Of a stretch of DNA of 64,000 nucleotides, positions 46,694 through 55,636 are shown piece by piece (the first letter of the stretch is position 1; each line of letters opens with the position of its first letter). The notes below the pieces were generated by a model. It saw only the letters and a list, made by a program, of their open reading frames with translations, made no database searches and was not told where the DNA came from. The stretch is taken from positions 62,001 through 126,000 of the forward strand of contig NZ_BKAG01000004.1 of NCBI RefSeq assembly GCF_007992435.1. The letters run 5' to 3'. This stretch comes from Prosthecobacter gellanilyticus. Its GTDB lineage: Bacteria > Verrucomicrobiota > Verrucomicrobiia > Verrucomicrobiales > Verrucomicrobiaceae. The position numbers and the translations under genes were made by a program.

Positions 46694-47479
46694 ATGCCCG
46701 AACAACGCGACTGGTATGACACGCCGCTCTACTACGACATCATCTTTGATGCCGACACGCCGCGTGAAGGCCGCTTTCTCGAAGGGGTTTATGATCTTCA
46801 CGGCCCCGGCGGCAAGTCACGCCAGCTTCTCGAACCCGCCTGCGGCAGCGGCCGTTTGGTGCTGGAGATGGCGAAGCGTGGTTGGAAGGTCAGTGGCTTC
46901 GATGGCAATGCGCGCATGCTGGATTTTGCCCGCGAGCGTCTGAAGCGCGAAGGTCTGAAAGCTCGCATGTGGGAGGATTGGATGCAGAGCTTCACACTGC
47001 CGAAAGCCCAGGCCTTTGACTTCGCGCACTGCCTCGTCAGCAGCTTCAAATATCTGCATACGGAGCGTGATGCCGCCGCGTGCATCCAGCGTGTGGCGGA
47101 CTGTCTGAAGCCTGGGGGACTCTTTGTGCTCGGCATTCATCTGACCGACTATGAAAGGAGTGAGGAAGAGCACGAGCGCTGGGCTGCGGAACGCGATGGC
47201 ATTCGCGTCGTCTGCAACACGCACACCTGGGTCGCGGATCGCAAGACACGTCTCGAAAACCTGCGCACACGTCTGCAGATCACTCATGCAGGCCGCACGC
47301 ATACCCAGGAGACGAAGTGGCAGTTCCGCACCTACAATGCTGCGCAGGTCCGTGCGCTGTTGAGGAAGGTGCCTTCTCTCAAGTTGGTGGAGTGCTACGA
47401 TTTTACCTATGACATCTCGGAGCCGCGCAAGCTGGATGACAGCTACGCGGACATCGTGCTGGTGTTGAAGAAGGTCTGA
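46694..47479 (+). CDS. Class I SAM-dependent methyltransferase
   Basis: A 261-residue cytoplasmic methyltransferase. I chose the ATG at 46694 (MPEQRDWYDTPLYYDIIFD), the typical start of this subgroup. The SAM site is shown by LLEPACGSGRLVLEMAKRG (motif I), FDGNARMLDFARERL (motif II acidic end) and the FDFAHCLVSSFKYL and LKPGGLFVLGIHL segments (motifs IV-VI). The substrate is not apparent. It is a single gene divergent from the PSD1 gene and convergent with the YHYH gene, with a shared terminator at 47514. Confidence 0.88.
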   Translation: MPEQRDWYDTPLYYDIIFDADTPREGRFLEGVYDLHGPGGKSRQLLEPACGSGRLVLEMAKRGWKVSGFDGNARMLDFARERLKREGLKARMWEDWMQSFTLPKAQAFDFAHCLVSSFKYLHTERDAAACIQRVADCLKPGGLFVLGIHLTDYERSEEEHERWAAERDGIRVVCNTHTWVADRKTRLENLRTRLQITHAGRTHTQETKWQFRTYNAAQVRALLRKVPSLKLVECYDFTYDISEPRKLDDSYADIVLVLKKV

Positions 47480-47513
47480 AGGTTTTGTAGAAAGATTAGG
47501 GTGGAAAAATGAA

Positions 47514-47538
47514 AAGCCAGCTCACTCAGAGCTGGCTT
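47514..47538 (-). terminator. Bidirectional terminator between methyltransferase and YHYH genes
   Basis: A perfect 10-base stem AAGCCAGCTC-ACTCA-GAGCTGGCTT. On the minus strand it is followed by TTTTCATTTTTCC, a good T tract, so it best serves the YHYH gene; it may also end the methyltransferase transcript. Confidence 0.85.
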
Positions 47539-47557
47539 CAAATGACTAGCTTTTTAG

Positions 47558-48490
47558 TTAGGCTCCGGGAGGAGGTCCGAACCCGGGAGGACCAAATCCA
47601 GGTGGGGGAGGTCCGAAGCCTGGAGGTGGCGGGCCCCCGGGGCCACCACGACGTCCGCGCCTTGGCGGACCGCCTCCCGGAGGTCCACCACGACCACCGC
47701 CGGGAGGGCCACCCTGTTTCATGAAGCTGCTGTCAGGCTCCCCACGCCACTGCCGGCCCATGTAGGGGAACTCCGCGGTGACCACGTAGTGATAAATGCC
47801 TTCCGGGTGATCGGGTGTCGGGCCCACGTGACCATTGCATTCGTCCAGATCTCCTGAGCGTGGCACATACTCATAGTCAGCGGTGAAGGTGCCGTCATAG
47901 GTGCCACCGGGACCGCGATTGCCGCTGGGGCGGGTGCCTTTCTTCAATTGATAGCTGGAGCGCTGCGTTTTTGCATCGCCGCCGGCATAGATGGGAAATC
48001 CGTCCGCCGCCCAGCCAATGTGAACCATCAAGCTGCCGCCACCACCGAGTCTGGCGATGAGGCCTGTGGGCAGTCCGTGATAGTGATAGACACCGCCCGG
48101 CTGCACGTGCGCATCGTTTTGATCCAGGCCGAGATTGATCTTGCCGCTCTTGGCCTCGTAGTTCCACTCGCGCATGCCATTCCAAAACTCCGCCGTGCCG
48201 GCTTCAAAGGGCACGCCATTCACCGCCACGCCAAAGAAGGCGCCGCGGGCCTCCTGAGGCCGCGTGGAGGCACGGGGCGTGAGGGGCATGCGAAACTCAT
48301 GCTTCTGCGCCTCGATGGTGTGCGGATTGCCTGCATTAGGAAACTGGCCCGCCTCATGATCAGGAATGCCGTTGGACTGGATGATGCGCTTGCCATTGGC
48401 CTCGGTGATGCGCACTTGAGGGGCTTCCAGAGCCGTGGCGATGATGGCGAGACTGGACGCCAGAGTGGTGAGAACGGGACGCAGTTTCAT
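47558..48490 (-). CDS. YHYH-domain secreted protein with Gly/Pro-rich tail
   Basis: A 310-residue exported protein (signal MKLRPVLTTLASSLAIIATALEA). The YHYH domain is shown by VYHYHGLPTGLIA and the later GIYHYVVTAEFPYMGRQW, with IGWAADGFPIYAGG and DLDECNGHVGPTPDHPEG between them. The His-rich core suggests metal binding, but no reaction is established for the family. The last about 50 residues are almost only Gly, Pro and Arg (PPGFGPPPPGFG type) and probably disordered. It is divergent from the thioredoxin/PDZ gene by 140 bases. Confidence 0.88.
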   Translation of the reverse strand: MKLRPVLTTLASSLAIIATALEAPQVRITEANGKRIIQSNGIPDHEAGQFPNAGNPHTIEAQKHEFRMPLTPRASTRPQEARGAFFGVAVNGVPFEAGTAEFWNGMREWNYEAKSGKINLGLDQNDAHVQPGGVYHYHGLPTGLIARLGGGGSLMVHIGWAADGFPIYAGGDAKTQRSSYQLKKGTRPSGNRGPGGTYDGTFTADYEYVPRSGDLDECNGHVGPTPDHPEGIYHYVVTAEFPYMGRQWRGEPDSSFMKQGGPPGGGRGGPPGGGPPRRGRRGGPGGPPPPGFGPPPPGFGPPGFGPPPGA

Positions 48491-48630
48491 GGTGGTGTAG
48501 AGGTGGGCGTGACGCAGCCTAACAACTCACGAAATGAGACGATGTCGCGACAGTTTACCGAGTCTTAACAAATCTTACAAACAGGCGAAGAAGCTTGCTG
48601 AAAGAGGGGCGTTTTGTCAGTCTGACCACC

Positions 48631-49947
48631 ATGAAACGACTCCTCCTTTCCACCCTTGTTGCCTTCTCGTTGGCGCAGGCCGAATCCGTCAAAGATCGTG
48701 AAGGCGCTGTGCGTGCTGACAAGGCGCGGATGGAGCATGACAAACGCTGGGCGTATAACGATCTGGACAGCGCCTTCAAGCAGGCGCAGCTCACCGGAAA
48801 GCCGGTGCTGGTGGTTATGCGCTGCGTGCCCTGCCTGGCCTGCATGGGCCTGGACACGGCGGTGCTCATGGAGAGTGATTCTCTCTCTTCTTTGTTAGAC
48901 CAGTTTGTCTGTGTGCGGGTGATGAATGCCAACTCTCTGGACCTCACAAAGTTCCAGTTCGACTACGATCTGTCCTTCTCCACGCTCTTCTTCAATGGTG
49001 ATGGCACGGTATATGGCCGCTACGGCTCATGGACGCATCAGAAGAACTCGGCGGATCAAACTTTGGTAGGATACAAAAAGGCGCTGGAGGCCGCGTTGAG
49101 CGTCCACAAAGGTTATCCCGCGAACAAGGCTGAGCTCGCTCTCAAGCAACCGGCCCCCATTCCCTTTGTGAGTCCGACAGACATGCCGAAGCTGGCGGAG
49201 CGCTACAAGCGTGACCTGGACTGGAATGGCAAGGTGGTGGGCAGTTGCATCCACTGCCACATGGTGGGTGATGCCATGCGCACCTCGTATCGTGACAAGC
49301 GCAAGTCCGTGCCGGATGAGTGGGTTTTTCCCATGCCCGCGCCGGAGACCATCGGCATGAGTTTGGCCGGGGACCAGATCGCGCAGGTCAGCGCGGTCAC
49401 GGCGGACAGCATCGCGGACAAAGCTGGCTTCAAGGCCGGAGATGAGATCATCAAGATGGCGGGACAGCCGCTGGTATCCGTGGCGGATGTGGCCTGGGTG
49501 CTGCATCGCACCGGTGAAAGCGCCAGGCATGAGGTGCTGGTGAAGCGCGGCGGTGAGGAGACCAAGCTCACGCTGGATCTGCCTGCAGGCTGGCGGAAAA
49601 AGACGGACACCTCGGGCCGTGCCTCCGCGTGGTCCCTGCGCGCGATGGCCGCGGGTGGTTTGAACATGCTCGACCTCACCGACGAGGAGCGGAAGCAGCG
49701 CAACCTCGGCACGGATGGCATGGCGCTTTGGGTGAAAGGACTCGGCATGCATGGGCCACATGCCGTGGCGAAGAATGCCGGTTTCATGAAGGATGATGTG
49801 CTGATTGAAGTGGGTGGACGCAGGGAGCGCATGACGGAGAGCCGCCTGCACGGCCATCTCATGCAGGACCACTTTAAAGGCGATGAGGTGCCGGTGAAGG
49901 TGCTGCGCGAGGGCAAGACCCTCGATCTCAGGCTGCCGATGCAGTGA
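48631..49947 (+). CDS. Thioredoxin-fold / CxxCH / double-PDZ exported protein
   Basis: A 438-residue exported protein; the ATG at 48631 opens the signal MKRLLLSTLVAFSLAQAE. The first domain is thioredoxin-like (AYNDLDSAFKQAQLTGKPVL) with Cys65, Cys68 and Cys71 in RCVPCLACM. A haem-c-type CIHCH follows at 206-210. Two PDZ domains come next (VSAVTADSIADKAGFKAGDE about 265-345, and HAVAKNAGFMKDDVLIEVGG near the end). The mix of redox, haem and PDZ parts suggests an exported redox or quality-control factor rather than a classical enzyme; the exact job is unknown. The ABC transporter gene follows 50 bases downstream on the same strand. Confidence 0.8.
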   Translation: MKRLLLSTLVAFSLAQAESVKDREGAVRADKARMEHDKRWAYNDLDSAFKQAQLTGKPVLVVMRCVPCLACMGLDTAVLMESDSLSSLLDQFVCVRVMNANSLDLTKFQFDYDLSFSTLFFNGDGTVYGRYGSWTHQKNSADQTLVGYKKALEAALSVHKGYPANKAELALKQPAPIPFVSPTDMPKLAERYKRDLDWNGKVVGSCIHCHMVGDAMRTSYRDKRKSVPDEWVFPMPAPETIGMSLAGDQIAQVSAVTADSIADKAGFKAGDEIIKMAGQPLVSVADVAWVLHRTGESARHEVLVKRGGEETKLTLDLPAGWRKKTDTSGRASAWSLRAMAAGGLNMLDLTDEERKQRNLGTDGMALWVKGLGMHGPHAVAKNAGFMKDDVLIEVGGRRERMTESRLHGHLMQDHFKGDEVPVKVLREGKTLDLRLPMQ

Positions 49948-49997
49948 GAGTGAGTTGTCAGTTGAGCGGGCGGCACATCCTGTGCTTTGGTGGCTGC

Positions 49998-51767
49998 ATG
50001 CTTGATGTCCTGAATCTCTCCCATCTTCCTGCGAAGACGAAGTCATCCGCCGAGCCCGTGCTGCAAGGTGTGAGTCTTGCGGTGCCGCCGGGGCATGTGC
50101 TGGGCATCGTGGGAGCGGCAGGCAGCGGCAAGAGCACGCTCATCCGCCTGCTCGCAGGCCTGGAGCTGCCTGCCACGGGAACGATCCGCTTCCAGGGGCA
50201 TGACACGGCGGTGGTGCCGGTGCATCCGAACCAGATCGCGCTGGTGGCGTCGACGGATGAAGGGCTTTCAGAAGTGCTCACGGTGCGTGAATCTCTCATG
50301 AGCGCGCATTTCCTGCGGGTGGGCGGCCAAACCAATGATGCTCGCACGGACCGTGTGTCTCATTTGCTCGTCGGTGTGGGGCTTGAGATGGTGGCCGCCC
50401 ATCGTGTGAGCACGCTCAACCTGGCACAGCGGCGGCGTTTGAAGCTGGCTCTGGCCCTGGTGAGTGACGCGCCGCTGGTGCTCTGTGATGAGTTTGCGGA
50501 CGGGCTGGACGTGAAGTCTGCGCAGGAGCTGACGGCCCTGCTGAAGTGGGTGGTCTCGGATCTGCCGGGCCGCATCGTCATCCATGCCAGCCAGACGCTG
50601 GGAAATCTGGCCTCTTATGATTCGGTGGTGGTGCTGCATGAGGGGCATGTGTGCTTTCATGGGCCGGCCCGGGCCGTGCCGCATTATTTCAGCATCACCA
50701 CGGTGGAGGAGCTGTATCCACGCCTGGCCAAGCGGCCGGCGGACCGCTGGGGTGAGTCCTGGTCGCGCCACCGCGTGCAGTACTATGAAGCGTTCAAGCT
50801 GGGTGACTTGGGTGAGCCAGCGGAGGAAAAAGCCAGGGCCCAGCCGGGTGCGGAGGGCGATGATGATGGAACTGAGAATGTGGCCGCGCCTGAGCCTGAG
50901 GCACCCAAGCCTGCTTCCAAAGCCGAAGTCGATTATTCATCAGCCCTGCCTCTGCCGTCCTTCATGGCGCAGACCCTGCATCTGGTCCGCCGGCGCTGGA
51001 CCCTGTGGCGGCGCGCACAACGTGAATGGCTGGAATATCTAGCCATGCTTTTGGTTGGGCCTTTGGTGGCGATGCTGCTCATGGCGCCGAACACCGGCTA
51101 CATGTCAGAGATGCGGAACCAGAATCATCTCCCGGAGGTGCTCTGGCCGGCCGCCTACACCTGCGCCATGATCCTCTGGGTGCAGGTGCTGCTGTTCATG
51201 GTGGTGAGCCTGCGCCTCGCAGCGCGCGAGATCGCGGCTGAACGCGTGCTGTTTGAGCGCGAGCGCATTGCCGGACTGCGTGGTCTTGCGTATCTGGTGG
51301 CGAAGCTCGGCTTCCTCACGCCGCTGGTGATCGCCCAAGGTCTGGCGCTGGTGCTGCTGACAGATCTGATGGGCGGTCATCTGCCCGGGAATGATGGCAT
51401 TCGTGTGGTGCTCCTGGTGCTCAGCGGCGTGGCCTTCGGCAGCCTGTGCCTGGCCATCTCCGCGTGGAGCCGTCATGTGGATCGCGCGCAAGCGAGTGCC
51501 TGGAAGCTCTGGGCAGCGAACGTGCTGCTGGCAGGGGCCATTCTAGGGTTCCCGCGCCCGGCTGGGTTTGTACTCCAGCCTTTCATCACGGCCTACTATG
51601 GCTGGTCAGGCAGTGTGGACACGCTCTCAGGCTCCGCTGTTTTCGAGCCGATGACTCACTTCGTTCGCACGTGGTTCGCCACGCCTCTGACGGCGGTGAT
51701 CGCGCTGGTGGCGCATAGCGTCATTGGGATTGTGCTGGCGGGGTGGGGGCTGAAGAAGAGGAGGTAG
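49998..51767 (+). CDS. ABCG-like half transporter (ATPase plus permease)
   Basis: A 589-residue ABC transporter with the ATPase first and the ABC2-type permease second, the arrangement of ABCG half transporters; likely an exporter working as a dimer. Walker A is GAAGSGKST at 39-47. Walker B and the catalytic Glu are LVLCDEFADGLD (about 155-166). The signature loop is degenerate (STLNLAQRRRLKLALAL in place of LSGGQ). A Glu/Ala/Pro-rich linker (about 275-310) leads to six hydrophobic segments starting YLAMLLVGPLVAMLLMAP. I chose the ATG at 49998. It follows the thioredoxin/PDZ gene by 50 bases and may share its transcript. Confidence 0.87.
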   Translation: MLDVLNLSHLPAKTKSSAEPVLQGVSLAVPPGHVLGIVGAAGSGKSTLIRLLAGLELPATGTIRFQGHDTAVVPVHPNQIALVASTDEGLSEVLTVRESLMSAHFLRVGGQTNDARTDRVSHLLVGVGLEMVAAHRVSTLNLAQRRRLKLALALVSDAPLVLCDEFADGLDVKSAQELTALLKWVVSDLPGRIVIHASQTLGNLASYDSVVVLHEGHVCFHGPARAVPHYFSITTVEELYPRLAKRPADRWGESWSRHRVQYYEAFKLGDLGEPAEEKARAQPGAEGDDDGTENVAAPEPEAPKPASKAEVDYSSALPLPSFMAQTLHLVRRRWTLWRRAQREWLEYLAMLLVGPLVAMLLMAPNTGYMSEMRNQNHLPEVLWPAAYTCAMILWVQVLLFMVVSLRLAAREIAAERVLFERERIAGLRGLAYLVAKLGFLTPLVIAQGLALVLLTDLMGGHLPGNDGIRVVLLVLSGVAFGSLCLAISAWSRHVDRAQASAWKLWAANVLLAGAILGFPRPAGFVLQPFITAYYGWSGSVDTLSGSAVFEPMTHFVRTWFATPLTAVIALVAHSVIGIVLAGWGLKKRR

Positions 51768-51818
51768 TTCGGGAGGAGACAGCCAAGATCTCGCAAATCG
51801 CCTGAGTGAACTGCAGCC

Positions 51819-52190
51819 ATGCCACCCAAACGCCGAGCTACAATCTATGTCGCTGCTGCATCACTTCTGCTGGCGGCTGGAATGGCATACTATGGACAAG
51901 AGAAGACAATCCTGGACATGGATCAGTGGAGATCGGGCTGGGAGCAAAGCTCCGCGCAGGAACGGTACAAGTTATCTAAAGCTCTGATTGTTCACTTGAA
52001 TGCGCACCAGCCGTCCAGGGATGACGTGTTGCGTCTGCTCGGTTCACCCGACCGAGAGATCGGGGATTCATTTCTTCAGTATGATCTAGGTCGGCATTCG
52101 TCCGTGCCGCTTTTTTCGAGAGATAAATGGTGGCTTTCCATCAGTTTCGAGGACGGAAATGTTTCCGAGGCGAAAAGAAACCCGGATTAG
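51819..52190 (+). CDS. Small exported protein, possible BamE/SmpA-like fold
   Basis: A 123-residue protein with an N-terminal membrane or signal segment (IYVAAASLLLAAGMAYYG). The remainder, QPSRDDVLRLLGSPDREI then FLQYDLG and WWLSISFEDGNVSEAKR, has the helix-turn-three-strand layout of the BamE/SmpA family, in which the segment DVLRLLGSP starts the fold. It has no lipobox Cys. Its A+T content is higher than its neighbours. Function is inferred only from the fold pattern. Confidence 0.5.
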   Translation: MPPKRRATIYVAAASLLLAAGMAYYGQEKTILDMDQWRSGWEQSSAQERYKLSKALIVHLNAHQPSRDDVLRLLGSPDREIGDSFLQYDLGRHSSVPLFSRDKWWLSISFEDGNVSEAKRNPD

Positions 52191-52214
52191 ATAGTGATCA
52201 AGAAAACCCAAGCA

Positions 52215-52241
52215 CACGCTGAAGCGTGAACAACGTACTTG
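52215..52241. repeat. Single unit of the GTTGTTCACGC repeat family
   Basis: CACGCTGAAGCGTGAACAAC and the bases after it match the left arm of the element at 39393-39465 in 26 of 27 positions (inverted orientation). It forms a small hairpin and lies between the ends of two convergent genes. Confidence 0.72.
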
Positions 52242-52265
52242 AGGAGCGCGGTTTGATTGGCCTAA

Positions 52266-53684
52266 CTAACTACGCAGCCAATCAAAGAAGGATTTTTTGA
52301 CCTGGGCCTCGCGTGGGATGTCGACGGGTTCAGCGGGGGGATGGCTGCCCTCAGTGGCGGGCACATGTCCCTCGCTGGTGGGAGGCGCATGCGGCACAAT
52401 CGCTGGTGGTGCGAAGGCGTGCACGAACTGCGGTGTGACAGGTTCCGCGGCGACTTCAGGATCCGTCACCAGGAAGCCGGACTCGGCCATGGCGGCGGCG
52501 GTTTCCTCGTCGGTCATGCCGGGCAGGTGCACCTCGTCCGGAATCTCACCCACGGGCTCGTGGGTGGGCTGGGGGATGTAGTGCAGAGAGTCGTAGGCCG
52601 GCGCGGGTGGATGATGTGGTTGAGGGGCCGGGGTGTCTTCGCCCGGGGCCTCGGCATCAATCAGAGGGGAGGAGGCAGGAAACACATTCAGGTCCGGCAT
52701 GGCCGGCATCTGTGCATAGGTGAACGGAGCGGTGGGTGCTTCGGCGGAGGCGTCAGCGAAGGTGGGCAGCGGCTCGTCCTCATCCAGCGTGTCGAGCAGG
52801 GGGGAGGAGGGCGGAAAAATGTACATCTCTGGCATCTCCGGGGCCTGGATGCGCGGCAGCGGTGTTGCGGGCGCGTTTGCCAGAGGTTCATCCGGGCTGG
52901 GGAAGGCGGGCAGCGGCTCGCTCTTCGGACTTTTTCCAGCGAGTGAGGGATTCAGGGCGGCACGCAGATCGTTCCAGGCATCTGCCAGCGGGGCCTCGGT
53001 CCGCACCGGGGCGATGGGGAAGGCGAGCGGTGGTGCGGGATCAAGATCTGCGGCGGGTGCTTCTGGTTCCGCGAAGGGAGACGTGGGCACAAATGAGGCA
53101 GCCAGCGATTCCAGGGTTGGAATGGGAGGCGCCTCGTAAGTGGCGGCGACCGGATCAGGCGGAGGCGGCTCAAAGGCCGTCGAGAAAGGCGAGGGGGTGA
53201 AAGGTGAAGGTGCGAACGTGGGCGCTGTTTCCGGTTCAGGTGGAGGCGCGAAGGCGAATTCATTCACCACTGGCTCGGCGGGCAGTGGCGGGGTGGACTC
53301 AAAAAAAGCCACCGGCTCGGGCAGGGATGCGGGCTCGAAGGCAAACATCGGCGCGGGTGCGGGTGCCGATTCCATCACCACAGGCTCTGCGGGTGGCGTA
53401 AGGAGGGTTGGTGGCAGTTCCGGGGAGGTCGGAGGTAGCTCCTGGGTCACCGGAGCCGGCATCATGACCGGGGCTGGTTCGCGAGAGATGGGGGCCTGAG
53501 GTGCTGCGGGCCGGTGCGCGGGCACCTGCTGGCGCTTCTTCCACCAGGCCAGGGCCAGACCAGCGGCCAGCGCCAGGGCCGGGCGGCCCATGCGCGAGGC
53601 GACGATCACCCCTGCGGCAGAGGCGAGCGCAATGGTGGCAAAGCCTGCCGGACGTGAAGCCGAAGATGGAGGGGGGTTATCCAT
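52266..53684 (-). CDS. Pro/Ala/Glu-rich membrane-anchored protein
   Basis: A 472-residue low-complexity protein. The N-terminus has hydrophobic segments (FATIALASAAGVIVASRM and ALALAAGLALAWWKKR), so it is anchored with the long Pro/Ala/Glu-rich part on one side. About 340 residues of Pro-rich sequence follow. They include an internal duplicate of MPEMYIFPPSSPLLDTLDED as MPDLNVFPASSPLIDAEAPG. The protein ends in a conserved-looking basic amphipathic segment, VKKSFFDWLRS. I do not recognise a family. A structural or scaffold role is possible. The reverse frame is also open over long stretches, a side effect of the composition. Confidence 0.62.
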   Translation of the reverse strand: MDNPPPSSASRPAGFATIALASAAGVIVASRMGRPALALAAGLALAWWKKRQQVPAHRPAAPQAPISREPAPVMMPAPVTQELPPTSPELPPTLLTPPAEPVVMESAPAPAPMFAFEPASLPEPVAFFESTPPLPAEPVVNEFAFAPPPEPETAPTFAPSPFTPSPFSTAFEPPPPDPVAATYEAPPIPTLESLAASFVPTSPFAEPEAPAADLDPAPPLAFPIAPVRTEAPLADAWNDLRAALNPSLAGKSPKSEPLPAFPSPDEPLANAPATPLPRIQAPEMPEMYIFPPSSPLLDTLDEDEPLPTFADASAEAPTAPFTYAQMPAMPDLNVFPASSPLIDAEAPGEDTPAPQPHHPPAPAYDSLHYIPQPTHEPVGEIPDEVHLPGMTDEETAAAMAESGFLVTDPEVAAEPVTPQFVHAFAPPAIVPHAPPTSEGHVPATEGSHPPAEPVDIPREAQVKKSFFDWLRS

Positions 53685-53798
53685 GTGTTTCGAGGGTATC
53701 TCATAGCGTCATACGCGTGCAACACGAATGTCGGCTCCCTGCGGGAAGAGCATCTTCCTCTTGCACGGGAGGCGTGAAGTGCTTTCTGCTCACCCCCC

Positions 53799-54788
53799 AT
53801 GTCCCGTCCGGCCCACACCCTCTCAGAAATCGCCGCTGCCCTGCGCTCCGCGCAGCGCATCGCCATCGCCGCGCATGTGCGTCCGGATGGTGACGCGGTC
53901 GGCTCCGTGCTCGGCCTCGCGCTCAGCCTGCGTGCCATGGGCAAGACCGTCTATGCGCTGCTGGAGGATGGCGTGCCTTCCAATCTCACCTTCCTGCCAG
54001 AAACAGGCACGGTTTTGCAGCCGCCCTATGACACGCTGGACATCGACTGCGCTATCGCAGTGGACACGGCCACGCATGAGCGTGTGGGTGCAGCCACGAA
54101 GGCAGCCCTGGGTGTCGCGCCGCTGCTGGTGAACATCGACCATCACCCCACCAATCCCGGCTATGGTCATCTGAACCATGTGGATGGCTCCCAGCCTGCG
54201 GTGGGCCAGATTGTCTATGAGTTGATCAAAGAAGGCGGCTTTCCCATCACGGACTCCGTGCTGCAGCATCTCTTCACCGCTATCAGCACGGACACCGGTT
54301 CCTTTCAGTTCCCCAGCACCACGGCGCGCACGCATGAGATCGCCGCGGAGATGATGAAGGAGGGACTCGACACGGCCTATCTGGCGCAGATGCTTTACCA
54401 GACTTACCCGGCGCGCCGTCTGGCCCTCATGCGCTCCATGCTCAATGAGATGCAGTTCCGCGCTGACGGCCGCATCGTGAGCTGGAACCTCAAGCAAACG
54501 CTCATGGACGAGGTGAAGATGGAGTCCGGTGACACGGAAGGCATCATCGACACCCTGCGCATGATCGACAGCGTGATCAGCGCCGTTATTTTTGAGGAGC
54601 TGCCGGATGGCAAGATCCGCGTCTCCTCACGCTCCAAAGATTCCCGGCTGGATGTCTCCGCCGTGTGCGCCCAGTTCGGCGGCGGTGGACACCGCCTCGC
54701 GGCTGGTGCGCGGATGAAAGGCCCCATCGAAGCGGCCGCAGACACTTTTTTAAATGCCCTCGAACATGAAGTCCGACGACTCGCTTAA
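53799..54788 (+). CDS. nrnA: DHH-family oligoribonuclease/pAp phosphatase (NrnA-like)
   Basis: A 329-residue cytoplasmic DHH/DHHA1 phosphoesterase that degrades short RNA oligomers and dephosphorylates 3'-phosphoadenosine 5'-phosphate. Metal-site motifs are HVRPDGDAVGS, IAVDTATHER, LVNIDHHPTNPGYG (the DHH motif) and FTAISTDTGSFQFPST. The C-terminal DHHA1 domain ends in FGGGGHRLAAGARMKG, the substrate-binding glycine loop. It overlaps truB by 23 bases. The nrnA-truB order is conserved in many bacteria and supports the assignment. Confidence 0.93.
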   Translation: MSRPAHTLSEIAAALRSAQRIAIAAHVRPDGDAVGSVLGLALSLRAMGKTVYALLEDGVPSNLTFLPETGTVLQPPYDTLDIDCAIAVDTATHERVGAATKAALGVAPLLVNIDHHPTNPGYGHLNHVDGSQPAVGQIVYELIKEGGFPITDSVLQHLFTAISTDTGSFQFPSTTARTHEIAAEMMKEGLDTAYLAQMLYQTYPARRLALMRSMLNEMQFRADGRIVSWNLKQTLMDEVKMESGDTEGIIDTLRMIDSVISAVIFEELPDGKIRVSSRSKDSRLDVSAVCAQFGGGGHRLAAGARMKGPIEAAADTFLNALEHEVRRLA

Positions 54789-55494
54789 CGGCGTCCTCCT
54801 GGTGGATAAAGGTCCTGACATGACATCTCACGATGTCGTGGCCGTGGCCCGCCGCTGCCTCAACATGAAAAAAATCGGCCACTGCGGCACGCTGGACCCC
54901 ATGGCCACCGGCATGCTCATCCTGGTCATCGGCACGGGCACGAAGCTCTCCGACCTGCTCATGAGCGAGGACAAGGAATACACTGGCACGCTGAAACTGG
55001 GCCAGACCACGAACACCCAGGACCGCGAAGGCGAGGTGCTGGAGGAAAAGCCCGTGCCTGCCTTCAGCGATGAGGAGGTCAAGACGGCCTTTAAAGCTTT
55101 CCAGGGAGATTTCTATCAGATGCCGCCCATGGTCAGCGCCATCAAGATCAATGGCGTTCCTTTGCACAAGCTGGCCCGCAAAGGCCAGGAGGTCGTGCGC
55201 GAGCCGCGCTTCGTCCGTGTGTATGCGCACGAGATCAACCGCGTGGCCGTGCCTGAGGTGGACTTCCGCATCGTCTGCAGCAAGGGCTTCTATGTCCGCA
55301 CCTATGCGCATGACATCGGCCAGAAGCTCGGCTGCGGTGCGCATCTCACTGACCTGCGCCGCACGCGCAGCGGCCACTTCACCTTCAAGGAAGGCAACCA
55401 CACCACCTTCGATGCGCTCAAGCAGGGCCGTCGTGACGAGGTGCTCGCCTCCATGATGAGCCTTTACGATGTCTCCAAGCTCCGCGGAGCGTGA
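54766..55494 (+). CDS. truB: tRNA pseudouridine-55 synthase
   Basis: A 242-residue enzyme that makes pseudouridine 55 in the T loop of tRNA. GHCGTLDPMATGMLIL contains the catalytic Asp (in GTLDP); KEYTGTLKLGQTTNTQDREG and PPMVSAIKINGVPLHKLARK are family segments. It is shorter than the E. coli enzyme because it lacks most of the C-terminal PUA region. The start may be the ATG at 54766 (used here) or at 54754; both lie inside the end of nrnA. Confidence 0.95.
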   Translation: MKSDDSLNGVLLVDKGPDMTSHDVVAVARRCLNMKKIGHCGTLDPMATGMLILVIGTGTKLSDLLMSEDKEYTGTLKLGQTTNTQDREGEVLEEKPVPAFSDEEVKTAFKAFQGDFYQMPPMVSAIKINGVPLHKLARKGQEVVREPRFVRVYAHEINRVAVPEVDFRIVCSKGFYVRTYAHDIGQKLGCGAHLTDLRRTRSGHFTFKEGNHTTFDALKQGRRDEVLASMMSLYDVSKLRGA

Positions 55495-55504
55495 GTAGCA
55501 TGAC

Positions 55505-55630
55505 GAATGACTAAATCCGAATGACGAAGGAATGCCCAGTGACTAACTTCGGGAAGGTCTTGGGCTGGTCATCGCTCCTTTTCGGGCTTCGTCATTCTTT
55601 CGTCACTAGGCCATTCGGATTTCGTCATTC
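55505..55630. repeat. Inverted repeat of GAATGACGAA units
   Basis: GAATGACTAAATCCGAATG (55505-55523) is inverted at 55612-55630 with 18 of 19 bases matching, and GAATGACGAA-type units fill much of the space between. The same units occur at 18511-18541 inside a gene. The block makes up nearly the whole truB-rsmE spacer and can form a long hairpin. Confidence 0.72.
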
Positions 55631-55636
55631 TCTCCC

